Assembly (NCBI RefSeq): GCF_900110075.1
Contig: NZ_FOCJ01000002.1
Location: 682,001 to 746,000, forward strand
DNA length: 64,000 bases
Reading direction: 5' to 3'
Source: Paenibacillus sp. OV219
Lineage (GTDB): Bacteria > Bacillota > Bacilli > Paenibacillales > Paenibacillaceae
Positions 27,717-36,260 of the stretch are shown in pieces. How positions within the stretch are numbered: the stretch's first letter is position 1; each line of letters opens with the position of its first letter. The notes beneath the pieces are model-generated. The model had not been told where the DNA came from. It did not search any database and saw only the letters and a program-made list of their open reading frames with translations. The position numbers and the translations under genes were made by a program.

Positions 27717-28382
27717 GTGCTAATTATTACCGGCGTGGAGCAGGATCGTAAATTAAAGCAAAGGTACCATTTATTTGTAAATGATTCGCAGGAACCTTAT
27801 ATCAATGTACATGAAGACTTACTCATAAAGTTTCGTCTGCTCAAGGATCGCGAGATCCATGCTGACGAGCTGAAGGAAATTGTAGAAGAGGATAGCCGGC
27901 ACCGCGCCTATATTACGGCGCTTGCGTACCTTGGAGCGAGGCAACGGACGGAGAAGGAGATACTGCGCTACCTGGCTAGGAAAGAAATCGATGCCGAGGC
28001 GGCTGCGAAGGCGATTGTGCGACTGACGCAGGAAGGTTTGGTGAACGATAACCAATACGCGAACATGTATGCGTCAGAGAAGATGAGAACTCAGCTGAAA
28101 GGCAGACGTCTTCTTCAGCAAGAGCTGCAGCAGCGCGGGATCTCCAAAGATATGGCGAAGCAAGCGTCGCAGGAGCTGAGCGCGGAATCGGAGCTGGAGG
28201 TCGCGGTGCGGGCGGCCCACAAAAAATGGCCTTATATTAAGGGAGAGCCGCGGGAGCGGAAACAGAAGCTGGCTGCGTTTCTGCTTCGTCGAGGGTTTCC
28301 GATGAGCGTTGTGCGGGAAGCGGTCAAAGCTGCTGCGCAGCGGATGGAAGATGATGAAGATGGGCACATGCTTGACAATTGA
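27717..28382 (+). CDS. recX: Regulatory protein RecX
   Basis: Modulator of RecA filaments. 221 residues from GTG 27717, with AAGGGAGG 6 bases upstream; the upstream in-frame TTG at 27675 lacks a site. Three-helix RecX repeats are visible (ALAYLGARQRTEKEILRYL, then EGLVNDNQYANMYAS, then KLAAFLLRRGFP). It lies just after recA, as in many Firmicutes, though behind the recA terminator, so its level may be low or it may have a separate promoter. Confidence 0.92.
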   Translation: MLIITGVEQDRKLKQRYHLFVNDSQEPYINVHEDLLIKFRLLKDREIHADELKEIVEEDSRHRAYITALAYLGARQRTEKEILRYLARKEIDAEAAAKAIVRLTQEGLVNDNQYANMYASEKMRTQLKGRRLLQQELQQRGISKDMAKQASQELSAESELEVAVRAAHKKWPYIKGEPRERKQKLAAFLLRRGFPMSVVREAVKAAAQRMEDDEDGHMLDN

Positions 28383-28401
28383 TTTTCACAACAGATAAAA
28401 T
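28372..28401 (+). promoter_or_regulatory. Possible sigma-A promoter for rny
   Basis: TTGACA at 28372-28377, 18-base spacer, TAAAAT at 28396-28401, overlapping the end of recX. The leader before rny would be about 160 bases. Confidence 0.5.
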
Positions 28402-28566
28402 GAGTTTGTATTATACATTTCTAGAATCGATTTTCCTTCCAAAAATTGATTCGAATCCATTATTTCCGTCAATTAAGTAATGTACGTATCGGGTTAAAAC
28501 CGGCTGTGAAAAAAACAAATACTATTCCCAAGCGATTGCTTAGGTGAGCAACAAGGAGGTGAGAAG

Positions 28567-30108
28567 ATGCCAGTATGGTTAGGTATCCTGATCGCTCTCG
28601 TTGTTGGTGTGATTTTCTTTGGTGTCGGTTATTTTATTCGCAAATCGATCGCCGAGGCCAAAATTTCAAGCGCCGAGCAGGCCGCTAGTCAAATTATTGA
28701 CAATGCGAGGAAAGAAGCCGAAGCGCTTAAGAAAGAAACGGTTCTCGAAGCGAAAGATGAAGTCCACAAGCTCCGTACCGAAGCTGAGAAAGACATTCGC
28801 GAACGTCGCAATGAGGTACAGCGACTTGAAAGACGACTGATTCAGAAAGAAGAGTCGTTGGATAAAAAGATAGAAGCGCTGGAACGCAAAGAAGAACAAG
28901 TAGCCAACAAAGAGAAGCGGATCGAGGAAACACAAGAACAAATCGATTCCCTTTACAAGCAGCAGCTTAGTGAGCTGGAACGTATCTCGAACTTGACGAT
29001 GGAGGATGCGAAACAGATCATCCTGACTAACGTTGAACAAGAGATTCGCCACGAAACTGCGCAAATGATTAAAGAGATCGAGCAGCAAGCGAAGGAAGAA
29101 GCAGATAAGAAGGCTCGTGACATTATCTCGCTCGCTATCCAACGCTGTGCAGCTGATCACGTGGCTGAAACTACGGTATCCGTAGTTGCATTGCCAAATG
29201 AAGAGATGAAAGGCCGCATTATCGGACGTGAAGGCCGCAACATTCGCGCACTGGAAACGTTGACCGGTATCGATCTCATTATTGACGATACACCGGAAGC
29301 GGTCATCTTGTCTGGTTTCGATCCAATTCGCCGTGAAATTGCTCGTACTTCCCTCGAGAAGCTCGTTGCAGATGGTCGTATCCATCCTGCACGGATTGAG
29401 GAAATGGTTGAGAAGTCACGTAAAGAAGTGGACGAACGTATCCGTGAATACGGAGAACAGGCGACGTATGAAGTTGGTGTGCATGGCTTGCATCCAGATC
29501 TCATTAAAATTTTAGGCCGCCTCAAATATCGTACAAGCTATGGTCAGAACGTGCTCAAGCACTCCATGGAAGTCGCTTATTTGTCAGGTCTCATGGCTGC
29601 AGAGCTGGGTGTAGACATTACGCTTGCAAGACGTGCAGGTTTGCTGCATGATATCGGCAAAGCGCTCGATCATGAAGTGGAAGGCTCACATGTCGAGATC
29701 GGCGTAGAGCTGGCCAAGAAGTACAAAGAGCATCCTGTTGTTATCAACAGTATCGCTTCCCACCATGGCGATTGCGAAGCAACCTCGGTTATCGCAATGC
29801 TAGTCGGCGCAGCAGATGCATTGTCGGCGGCACGGCCTGGTGCAAGAAGAGAGACGCTCGAAACGTATATTAAACGTCTGGAGAAGCTTGAAGGCATTTC
29901 CGAATCGTTCGAAGGTGTTGAGAAGTCGTATGCGATCCAAGCAGGCCGCGAGGTTCGTGTTATGGTTCAACCGGAGAAGATCGACGATACCGAAGCATTC
30001 CGCTTGGCGCGTGATATTACGAAGAAGATCGAGAGTGAACTCGATTACCCAGGGCATATTAAAGTTACAGTTATCCGCGAGACGCGGGCTGTCGAATATG
30101 CCAAATAA
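28567..30108 (+). CDS. rny: Ribonuclease Y
   Basis: Membrane-anchored endoribonuclease that starts bulk mRNA decay. 513 residues from ATG 28567 after AAGGAGGTGAG. Layout: N-terminal membrane helix (residues 4-22), a long charged coiled coil (about 25-190), a KH domain with [15 protein letters not shown], and an HD domain with [10 protein letters not shown] and SHH near residues 350-400. Followed by ymdB, as in B. subtilis. Its known partners PNPase, RNase J and RicA are encoded in this same window. Confidence 0.97.
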   Translation: MPVWLGILIALVVGVIFFGVGYFIRKSIAEAKISSAEQAASQIIDNARKEAEALKKETVLEAKDEVHKLRTEAEKDIRERRNEVQRLERRLIQKEESLDKKIEALERKEEQVANKEKRIEETQEQIDSLYKQQLSELERISNLTMEDAKQIILTNVEQEIRHETAQMIKEIEQQAKEEADKKARDIISLAIQRCAADHVAETTVSVVALPNEEMKGRIIGREGRNIRALETLTGIDLIIDDTPEAVILSGFDPIRREIARTSLEKLVADGRIHPARIEEMVEKSRKEVDERIREYGEQATYEVGVHGLHPDLIKILGRLKYRTSYGQNVLKHSMEVAYLSGLMAAELGVDITLARRAGLLHDIGKALDHEVEGSHVEIGVELAKKYKEHPVVINSIASHHGDCEATSVIAMLVGAADALSAARPGARRETLETYIKRLEKLEGISESFEGVEKSYAIQAGREVRVMVQPEKIDDTEAFRLARDITKKIESELDYPGHIKVTVIRETRAVEYAK

Positions 30109-30123
30109 CTTTCATAGCAATTA

Positions 30124-30160
30124 ACTAGAAAAGTGGCTGCTTGCGGCCACTTTTCTAGTC
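30124..30160 (+). terminator. Stem-loop after rny
   Basis: Perfect ACTAGAAAAGTGGC / GCCACTTTTCTAGT stem, 8-base loop. The T tract inside and after the stem is short, so termination strength is uncertain. Confidence 0.7.
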
Positions 30161-30162
30161 TT

Positions 30163-30260
30163 AAAATATAAGCAAAGAATAGGTTGTTCCTATACTTTGC
30201 TTATATTTTCACGCGAAACGTTAGCTGTCGCCGTCAGAGGAAGGCGACAGCCGTTTACGC
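30163..30260 (+). repeat. Dispersed two-hairpin element, copy C
   Basis: 98 bp. Hairpin 1 (30163-30209) pairs AAAATATAAGCAAAG with CTTTGCTTATATTTT and continues with ATAGG / CCTAT; its stem sequence is unrelated to copies A and B, yet pairing is almost perfect. Hairpin 2 (30213-30260) starts GCGAAACGTTAGCTGTCGCC and ends GGCGACAGCCGTTTACGC. It is directly after the rny stem-loop and 23 bases before ymdB, so it may form part of the ymdB leader. Confidence 0.75.
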
Positions 30261-30283
30261 TCGGATTAGAGAGGTTTGATTAA

Positions 30284-31078
30284 ATGAACGTATTATTTAT
30301 TGGTGATATTGTTGGCAGCGTTGGACGTACCGCAGTGAAGAAGGTACTGCCTGCATTGCAGTCAAAGTATAACCCGCACATCATCATAGCGAACGGGGAG
30401 AATGCCGCTGCAGGAAGAGGCATTACAGCTGCGATTGTGAAAGAGCTGCTCGATGCTGGCGTACACGGGATTACGATGGGTAACCACACGTGGGACAACA
30501 AAGATATTTTCGAGTGGATTGATGATCAACCGCGCATTGTAAGACCAGCTAACTATGTTGAAGGCGTACCGGGTCAAGGTGCAACGATCATTAAAGCGAA
30601 TGGCAAGGAACTTGCTATCGTGAATCTGCAAGGCCGGACATTCCTGCCGCCTATCGATTGTCCATTCCGCAAGGCGGATGAACTGATTGAGCAGTTGCAG
30701 CAGAAGACGAAGAACATTCTCGTTGATTTCCACGCAGAAGCGACTTCGGAGAAAATCGCGATGGGCTGGTATCTGGATGGACGAGCCTCGATCGTTGTCG
30801 GTACACATACGCATGTGCAGACGAATGATGATACGATTCTTCCGCTTGGTACAGCTTTCTTGACGGATGTTGGTATGGTCGGTCCGAAGAATGGAGTACT
30901 CGGCATGGATCGCGATGTAGTGCTACATAGGTTTCTAACGCAAATGCCAACGCGGTTCGTCGTTGACGAAGGCGACTGGCATTTCCATGCGATTGTCGTA
31001 GATATCGACGACGCGACTGGTAAGGCACGCAAGATCCAGAAAGTCCGTTTAACGGAGACAGATTGGCTGCTCATGTAG
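30284..31078 (+). CDS. ymdB: YmdB-type metallophosphoesterase
   Basis: 264 residues, the standard length. B. subtilis YmdB hydrolyses 2',3'-cyclic nucleotides and affects biofilm and motility decisions (known). Metal-binding motifs are visible: GDIVGSVGR at the N-terminus, ANGENAAAGRG, MGNHTWDN, DFHAEATSEK and VVGTHTHVQTND. The start is ATG 30284 with GAGAGG upstream. It follows rny in the conserved order and probably shares its transcript. Its terminator overlaps its stop codon. Confidence 0.95.
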   Translation: MNVLFIGDIVGSVGRTAVKKVLPALQSKYNPHIIIANGENAAAGRGITAAIVKELLDAGVHGITMGNHTWDNKDIFEWIDDQPRIVRPANYVEGVPGQGATIIKANGKELAIVNLQGRTFLPPIDCPFRKADELIEQLQQKTKNILVDFHAEATSEKIAMGWYLDGRASIVVGTHTHVQTNDDTILPLGTAFLTDVGMVGPKNGVLGMDRDVVLHRFLTQMPTRFVVDEGDWHFHAIVVDIDDATGKARKIQKVRLTETDWLLM

Positions 31079-31090
31079 CGGCCTTTTTTT
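31063..31090 (+). terminator. Terminator overlapping the ymdB stop
   Basis: GGCTGC / GCGGCC stem with loop TCATGTA containing part of the stop codon region, followed by seven T. Confidence 0.7.
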
Positions 31091-31180
31091 CTTTTTTGAG
31101 CCTATTCGTCATCGACTGCAATGCTATTCTATTAAAATTCTCACAATTCAGAAGATTTTGCTAACTAGCTCTGAAAATAA

Positions 31181-31209
31181 GAAGGAATTATTTCACCTCT
31201 CTCGAATAC
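31181..31209 (+). promoter_or_regulatory. Predicted sigma-H promoter of spoVS
   Basis: GAAGGAATT at 31181-31189 fits the sigma-H -35 consensus (RnAGGAwWW). After an 11-base spacer, CTCGAATAC matches the -10 (RnnGAATww) except its first base. B. subtilis spoVS is sigma-H dependent (known). Confidence 0.6.
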
Positions 31210-31258
31210 TATCTAAGTAGCAGTATTCATCCATCTTTCCCGAGGAGGTATACTTTCC

Positions 31259-31519
31259 ATGGATGTCTTAAAAGTTTCAGCAAAGTCCAATCCAAATTCT
31301 GTTGCAGGGGCGCTTGCAGGCGTATTACGCGAACGCGGCGCGGCTGAATTACAAGCAATCGGGGCTGGTGCGTTGAATCAAGCTGTAAAGGCGGTTGCGA
31401 TCGCAAGGGGGTTTGTCGCTCCGAGCGGTGTGGATCTAATCTGTATCCCGGCGTTCACAGACATTATAATTGACGGTGAAGATCGGACAGCTATTAAGCT
31501 GATCGTGGAACCAAGATAG
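31259..31519 (+). CDS. spoVS: Stage V sporulation protein S
   Basis: 86 residues, the family's fixed length, start ATG 31259 with GAGGAGG 10 bases upstream. Sequence VLKVSAKSNPNSVAGALAG, then AIGAGALNQAVKAVAIARG, is near-invariant in spore formers. It has an Alba-like fold; loss in B. subtilis blocks sporulation at stage V and affects septation. It follows ymdB in the conserved order, behind a likely sigma-H promoter. Confidence 0.97.
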   Translation: MDVLKVSAKSNPNSVAGALAGVLRERGAAELQAIGAGALNQAVKAVAIARGFVAPSGVDLICIPAFTDIIIDGEDRTAIKLIVEPR

Positions 31520-31553
31520 TGCAATAGGAGTTTAAATATAGGAGTAATCTAAT

Positions 31554-31584
31554 GGACCTGTTTACGACGTAGGCAGGTTTTTTT
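31554..31584 (+). terminator. Terminator after spoVS
   Basis: ACCTG-TTTACG / CGTA-GGCAGGT imperfect stem followed by seven T. Confidence 0.75.
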
Positions 31585-31631
31585 GCGTTAACCGAGTTGG
31601 ACTGCTTATCAAAAGGGAGGCGTTCAGTAAG

Positions 31632-32585
31632 ATGGCTAGTTTAAATAGTGCAGATTTTCATTGTGATGTGCTGTGGAAGCTGTTAGAGGATCCTTCGCTT
31701 TCATTCGAGCACGATACCACAAACGCGCTGGACGTAACTTTGCCGAGACTAAGACAGGCTGGGGCAGTGCTGCAGACGTTTGCCATCTACGTATCGGATC
31801 GTACGGAGAAATCCATGATTCCGATTCTTCGAAGCATTGATCTGTTCCATCGCAAGGTGCTTACAGTGCCAGATATGACCTTCGTGCGTTCGTCAGATGA
31901 TGCGGCTAAGCTGCAGAGCAAGAGCAGCGGCAAGATCGGAGCTATGCTCTCGCTTGAAGGAGTGGACGGGCTCCACGGCGATCTCGCGATGCTTCGCATT
32001 CTATTTGCGCTTGGCGTCAGGGCGGTCGGGCTCACATGGAACCATGCCAACTGGGCGGCAGACGGTGTGATGGAGCCAAGAGGAGGCGGACTAACAAAAA
32101 AAGGCCGCGCCTTAGTAGAAGAATGTAATAGATTGGGTATAATGGTTGATGTATCTCATTTGAGCGACCGCGCATTTTGGGACGTGCTCCATCTGTCTGC
32201 GAAGCCGGTCATTGCTTCCCATTCCAATTGTCGGACGATTTGCCCGCATCCACGTAACCTGGCTGATGATCAGCTGTCGGCGCTGCTTGCCGCAGGAGGT
32301 ATGGTTGGGGTTACTTTCGTGCCGCATTTTGTCGCCTCTCATCATCCTGTACAAATTACTGACGTGCTGCGTCACATAGAGCGAATATGCGAGCTAGGCG
32401 GGATAGAACAGCTTATGTTCGGTTCAGACTTCGACGGAATTGAAGAGTACGTGCATGGGCTTGCGCATCCTGGCGATGTAGAACAACTGCAAAAGGCACT
32501 ACTATCGCATTATTCTGAATCAACCGTAGCCGGATTCTGTTCGGGCAATTTGCTGCAATTTCTTGTAAAGCATCTGCCTGAATGA
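31632..32585 (+). CDS. Membrane dipeptidase (M19 family)
   Basis: 317 residues from ATG 31632 after GGGAGG. Zinc-dependent dipeptidase of the renal-dipeptidase family: metal motif HCDVLW near residue 10, LEGVDGL near 110, GLTWNHANWAADG, VDVSHLSDRAFWDV, ASHSNCR and FGSDFDG in family order. No signal peptide is apparent, so it is probably cytoplasmic, hydrolysing dipeptides, possibly including D-amino-acid or cell-wall-derived ones. The 172 bases after it are AT-rich and hold a near-palindrome (ACATAAAATTTATGT, 32682-32696) but no gene. Confidence 0.9.
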   Translation: MASLNSADFHCDVLWKLLEDPSLSFEHDTTNALDVTLPRLRQAGAVLQTFAIYVSDRTEKSMIPILRSIDLFHRKVLTVPDMTFVRSSDDAAKLQSKSSGKIGAMLSLEGVDGLHGDLAMLRILFALGVRAVGLTWNHANWAADGVMEPRGGGLTKKGRALVEECNRLGIMVDVSHLSDRAFWDVLHLSAKPVIASHSNCRTICPHPRNLADDQLSALLAAGGMVGVTFVPHFVASHHPVQITDVLRHIERICELGGIEQLMFGSDFDGIEEYVHGLAHPGDVEQLQKALLSHYSESTVAGFCSGNLLQFLVKHLPE

Positions 32586-32829
32586 ACGATTAGGGGATTC
32601 CATTCTGTTTGTGATATGGATATAATCGAAAAGAACTATGCTATAAATCCGAGATTTCTACTTGCATTTTACTACTTTGGGACATAAAATTTATGTGACT
32701 GTTAAAAAGTTTTAATATTTTATTAACATTCGGCTTGTATACGTTTTAATCATAGTCATGTCTGAATGTTCACCGCACAAAACTAATGTCGAACATATTG
32801 CAGGTTCATCAAAAGAGGAGATGGGCATT

Positions 32830-34563
32830 TTGATTAGTCAATTGTCTTGGAAAATCGGGGGACAACAAGGGGAAGGCGTAGAAAGTACCGACCGTATTTT
32901 CTCGACAGCATTGAACCGTTTGGGTTACTACTTGTATGGATACCGTCATTTCTCGTCACGTATTAAAGGCGGTCATACGAATAATAAAATCCGGATCAGC
33001 ACGAAACCGATGCTAGCCATCTCGGATGATTTGGACATCCTGGTTGCGTTCGACCAAGAAAGCATTGATCTGAATGCGCATGAGCTGCGTCCAGGCGGCG
33101 TAGTCGTGGCGGACGCGAAGTTCAATCCGACACTGCCAGAGGGCATCAATGCTCGTCTGTTCCCAGTTCCGATCACTTCGATCGCAGAAGAGCTTGGCAC
33201 ATCCCTTATGAAGAACATGGTGGCATCCGGCGCGTCTTGGGCGCTGCTTGGCCTGCCAGTAGATGTATTTAATAAAGCAGTAGAAGAAGAGTTCGGCCGT
33301 AAAGGCCCGGCTATCGTAGAGAAGAACATTGAAGCGGTTAAACGCGGCTCTGACTTCGTACTTGAGCTGGCAGGCGGCCCGCTGGAAGAGTTCCTTCTGG
33401 ACCCGGCAGACGGCAAACAGAAGCTGTTCATGATTGGTAACGAAGCGATTGGCCTTGGCGCTGTCGCTGGCGGCTGCCGACTGATGAGCGCATATCCGAT
33501 TACTCCGGCTTCAGAGGTCATGGAATATCTGATTAAGAAGCTTCCTAAGTTCGGCGGCACAGTCGTTCAAACGGAAGACGAAATCGCAGCAGTAACGATG
33601 GCAATCGGCGCGAACTATGCAGGTGTTCGTACGATGACCGCTTCAGCAGGCCCTGGCCTGTCGCTTATGATGGAAGCGATCGGTCTTGCTGGTATGACAG
33701 AAACTCCGCTCGTAATCGTAGATACGCAGCGTGGGGGCCCTTCAACAGGCTTGCCGACGAAGCAAGAGCAATCCGACTTGAACGCAATGGTATACGGTAC
33801 GCATGGCGAAATTCCGAAGATCGTAATCGCGCCTGCTACTTTGGAAGATTGCTTCTATGACACCATTGAATCTTTCAACCTGTCGGAGCAATACCAAGTA
33901 CCGGTTATTCTCATGACAGACCTTCAGCTCTCGCTTGGTAAGCAATCATGCGAACCGCTGGATCTAAATAAAATGCCGATCAACCGTGGTAAAATTGTAC
34001 GCGATCTGCCAGAGCTTGAAGCGAATACTTTGTTCAAGCGTTATGAGTTAACTGATGATGGTGTCTCGCCGCGCGTTATCCCTGGCGACAAGAACGGCTT
34101 GCATCACGTAACGGGCGTTGAGCATGATGAAACAGGCCGTCCATCGGAGAGTGCAATTAACCGTAAAAAGATGATGGATAAGCGTCTGAATAAGCTTAAC
34201 GGCATGCACATCCGCGATGCGGTTCGTGCGGATGCGCCTCACGCTGAAGCGGATCTGCTCATCATCGGTATGGGCTCGACTGGCGGTACAATTGACGAAG
34301 CGCGTCTTCGCCTTGCAGAAGACGGCTTGAAGACGAACCACATTACAATCCGTCAGATCCACCCATTCCCGACAGATATGGTGAAGTCTTACCTGGCTGG
34401 CGCGAAGAATATCGTTGTTCTTGAGAACAATGCAACTGGACAGCTGGCAGATCAAGTGAAACTGCACACAGGCTACGGCGACAAGATCAAGAACATATTG
34501 AAATACGACGGCAATCCGTTCCTGCCTTCCGAAGTGCACAAAGCATGCAAGGAGTTGGTCTAA
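32830..34563 (+). CDS. korA: 2-oxoacid:ferredoxin oxidoreductase, gamma-alpha fused subunit
   Basis: 577 residues. The start is TTG 32830 about 10 bases after AAAAGAGGAG, giving ISQLSWKIGGQQGEG, the normal N-terminus; the ATG at 32758 lacks a site. An N-terminal gamma domain (residues 1-190) is fused to the alpha pyrimidine-binding domain (GCRLMSAYPITPASEVME, then TASAGPGLSLMMEAIGLA). With korB it forms the enzyme that oxidatively decarboxylates a 2-oxoacid such as 2-oxoglutarate or pyruvate, reducing ferredoxin. A possible promoter is TTAACA (32723) and TTTAAT (32745), spacer 16. Confidence 0.93.
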   Translation: MISQLSWKIGGQQGEGVESTDRIFSTALNRLGYYLYGYRHFSSRIKGGHTNNKIRISTKPMLAISDDLDILVAFDQESIDLNAHELRPGGVVVADAKFNPTLPEGINARLFPVPITSIAEELGTSLMKNMVASGASWALLGLPVDVFNKAVEEEFGRKGPAIVEKNIEAVKRGSDFVLELAGGPLEEFLLDPADGKQKLFMIGNEAIGLGAVAGGCRLMSAYPITPASEVMEYLIKKLPKFGGTVVQTEDEIAAVTMAIGANYAGVRTMTASAGPGLSLMMEAIGLAGMTETPLVIVDTQRGGPSTGLPTKQEQSDLNAMVYGTHGEIPKIVIAPATLEDCFYDTIESFNLSEQYQVPVILMTDLQLSLGKQSCEPLDLNKMPINRGKIVRDLPELEANTLFKRYELTDDGVSPRVIPGDKNGLHHVTGVEHDETGRPSESAINRKKMMDKRLNKLNGMHIRDAVRADAPHAEADLLIIGMGSTGGTIDEARLRLAEDGLKTNHITIRQIHPFPTDMVKSYLAGAKNIVVLENNATGQLADQVKLHTGYGDKIKNILKYDGNPFLPSEVHKACKELV

Positions 34564-34564
34564 G

Positions 34565-35431
34565 ATGGCAACATTTAAAGAGTTTCGTAACAACGTAAAA
34601 CCGAACTGGTGCCCAGGCTGCGGAGACTTCTCCGTTCAGGCTGCGATCCAGCGTGCTGCTGCGAACGTCGGCCTTGAGCCGGAAGGATTGGCTGTTATTT
34701 CGGGTATCGGCTGCTCAGGCCGTATCTCCGGTTATGTGAATGCATACGGCTTGCACGGTATTCATGGCCGCGCGCTTCCAATCGCGCAAGGCGTGAAGCT
34801 GGCGAACCGCGAGCTTACGGTTATCGCTTCCGGCGGTGACGGCGACGGCTTCGCAATCGGTATGGGCCACACGGTTCATGCGATTCGCCGTAACATTGAC
34901 TTGACTTACATCGTTATGGATAACCAAATTTACGGTTTGACGAAAGGTCAAACATCGCCGCGTTCTGCGGAAGGCTTTAAGACGAAGTCGACACCGGAAG
35001 GGTCGATTGAGTCCACATTGTCGCCGCTTGAAATCGCAATGTCCGCTGGCGCGACATTCATCGCGCAATCGTTCTCCAGCGATCTGAAGCAGCTCACAGC
35101 GCTCATCGAAGCTGGTTTGAACCACAAGGGCTTCTCACTCATCAACGTATTCAGCCCATGCGTAACGTTCAACAAAGTGAACACTTACGACTGGTTCAAA
35201 GAGAACATCGTTAACCTGGAACAATTCCCAGATTACGATCCATCGAATCGGATCGCGGCGATGAACAAGATCATGGAAACGAACGGCATGCTTACTGGCC
35301 TTATCTACCAGAACAAACAGCGTCAAGCATATGAAAGCATGATCAGCGGCTTCAAGCCGGAAGGTCTTGCAAACCAGGAGCTGTCCTTGTCTCAAGACCA
35401 GTTCGACAAGCTGCTTACTGAATTTAAATAA
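34565..35431 (+). CDS. korB: 2-oxoacid:ferredoxin oxidoreductase, beta subunit
   Basis: 288 residues from ATG 34565, one base after the korA stop. The thiamine-diphosphate-binding subunit: WCPGCGDFSV cluster motif at residues 15-24, GIGCSGRISGY, and GGDGDGFAIG for Mg-ThDP binding near residues 85-94. A separate ferredoxin subunit is not encoded next to it. Substrate cannot be told from sequence; the 2-oxoglutarate-type annotation is a family default. Confidence 0.94.
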   Translation: MATFKEFRNNVKPNWCPGCGDFSVQAAIQRAAANVGLEPEGLAVISGIGCSGRISGYVNAYGLHGIHGRALPIAQGVKLANRELTVIASGGDGDGFAIGMGHTVHAIRRNIDLTYIVMDNQIYGLTKGQTSPRSAEGFKTKSTPEGSIESTLSPLEIAMSAGATFIAQSFSSDLKQLTALIEAGLNHKGFSLINVFSPCVTFNKVNTYDWFKENIVNLEQFPDYDPSNRIAAMNKIMETNGMLTGLIYQNKQRQAYESMISGFKPEGLANQELSLSQDQFDKLLTEFK

Positions 35432-35452
35432 AGAACCGTTATATAATAATGA

Positions 35453-35490
35453 AGGCATATCGTCGCTAACCGCGATCGGTATGCCTTTCT
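35453..35490 (+). terminator. Terminator after korB
   Basis: AAGGCATATCG / CGGTATGCCTT stem followed by TCTT. Confidence 0.7.
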
Positions 35491-35526
35491 TAACGACAAC
35501 GACATGACAAAGAGGTGTTATTACAT

Positions 35527-36096
35527 ATGAAAATGGTTCCGGTTGGCGTATCTGCCAGACATATTCATCTATCGAAGGAGCACGTGGAAACGTTATTCGG
35601 TCAAGGCGCAGAGCTCACGGTGTTCAAGGATCTCTCCCAGCCAGGCCAATATGCAGCGAATGAGACCGTTGAAGTCATTGGACCGAAGGGCAGCTTCGCC
35701 AAAGTGCGGATTCTCGGTCCTGTCCGGAGGCGTACGCAGCTTGAAGTATCGCGTACCGACTCTTTCCAACTCGGTATTAACCCGCCTGTTCGCGAATCAG
35801 GCGATATTGCTGGCTCGGCAGGCATTACGATTAAAGGGCCTGCAGGCGAAGTGACGATTGATGAAGGGGTTATCGTAGCGGCGCGCCATATTCACTTCCA
35901 TACAACGGATGCAGAACGCTTTGGCATTGCGGATAAGCAGCGGCTTACCGTAAGGCTGCAAGGTGAGCGAGGCTTAGTGCTAGAGAATGTCGTAGCACGT
36001 GTTTCGCCTGATTTTGCACTAGATATGCACATTGATACAGATGAAGCTAATGCAGCTGGTGCGAAGACAGGAGATCAAGCGGAGATTATTGGTTAG
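35527..36096 (+). CDS. pduL: PduL-type phosphate acyltransferase
   Basis: 189 residues from ATG 35527, 10 bases after AGAGGTG. The family converts acyl-CoA (propanoyl- or acetyl-CoA) and phosphate to the acyl phosphate. Two zinc-binding repeats are seen: GVSARHIHLS at the start and AARHIHFHTTDAERFG near residue 120. No N-terminal encapsulation peptide and no microcompartment shell genes are nearby, so it is probably a housekeeping phosphotransacylase feeding acetate kinase. Confidence 0.9.
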   Translation: MKMVPVGVSARHIHLSKEHVETLFGQGAELTVFKDLSQPGQYAANETVEVIGPKGSFAKVRILGPVRRRTQLEVSRTDSFQLGINPPVRESGDIAGSAGITIKGPAGEVTIDEGVIVAARHIHFHTTDAERFGIADKQRLTVRLQGERGLVLENVVARVSPDFALDMHIDTDEANAAGAKTGDQAEIIG

Positions 36097-36107
36097 TTGG
36101 TATTAGG

Positions 36108-36147
36108 AAGAGGCAATTTTGCTGCCCAAGCGAATTGTCTCTTTTTT
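36108..36147 (+). terminator. Terminator after pduL
   Basis: AGAGGCAATT / AATTGTCTCT stem followed by six T. Confidence 0.8.
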
Positions 36148-36191
36148 GTTACAAATTCGGTGTCTACCTGCCAGACTTAAGTCTCATTCTC

Positions 36192-36220
36192 TTTATTAAG
36201 TGATGCTGGTTTGCTATAAT
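36192..36220 (+). promoter_or_regulatory. Probable promoter for miaB-ricA
   Basis: TATAAT at 36215-36220 with TGC extension; the -35 at 36192 (TTTATT) is weak, spacer 17. Confidence 0.55.
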
Positions 36221-36260
36221 ATTGGAATGTACACGTTGGTCTGAAGGGGCGTGAGTAAGT

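Noticed and set aside
32682-32727. Redox-regulator (Rex/Fnr) site upstream of korAB
   Set aside because: ACATAAAATTTATGT and GTTAA...TTAAC are only loosely palindromic and do not fit either consensus spacing.
35527-36096. Bacterial microcompartment locus suggested by pduL
   Set aside because: No shell proteins or signature enzymes nearby and no N-terminal targeting helix.
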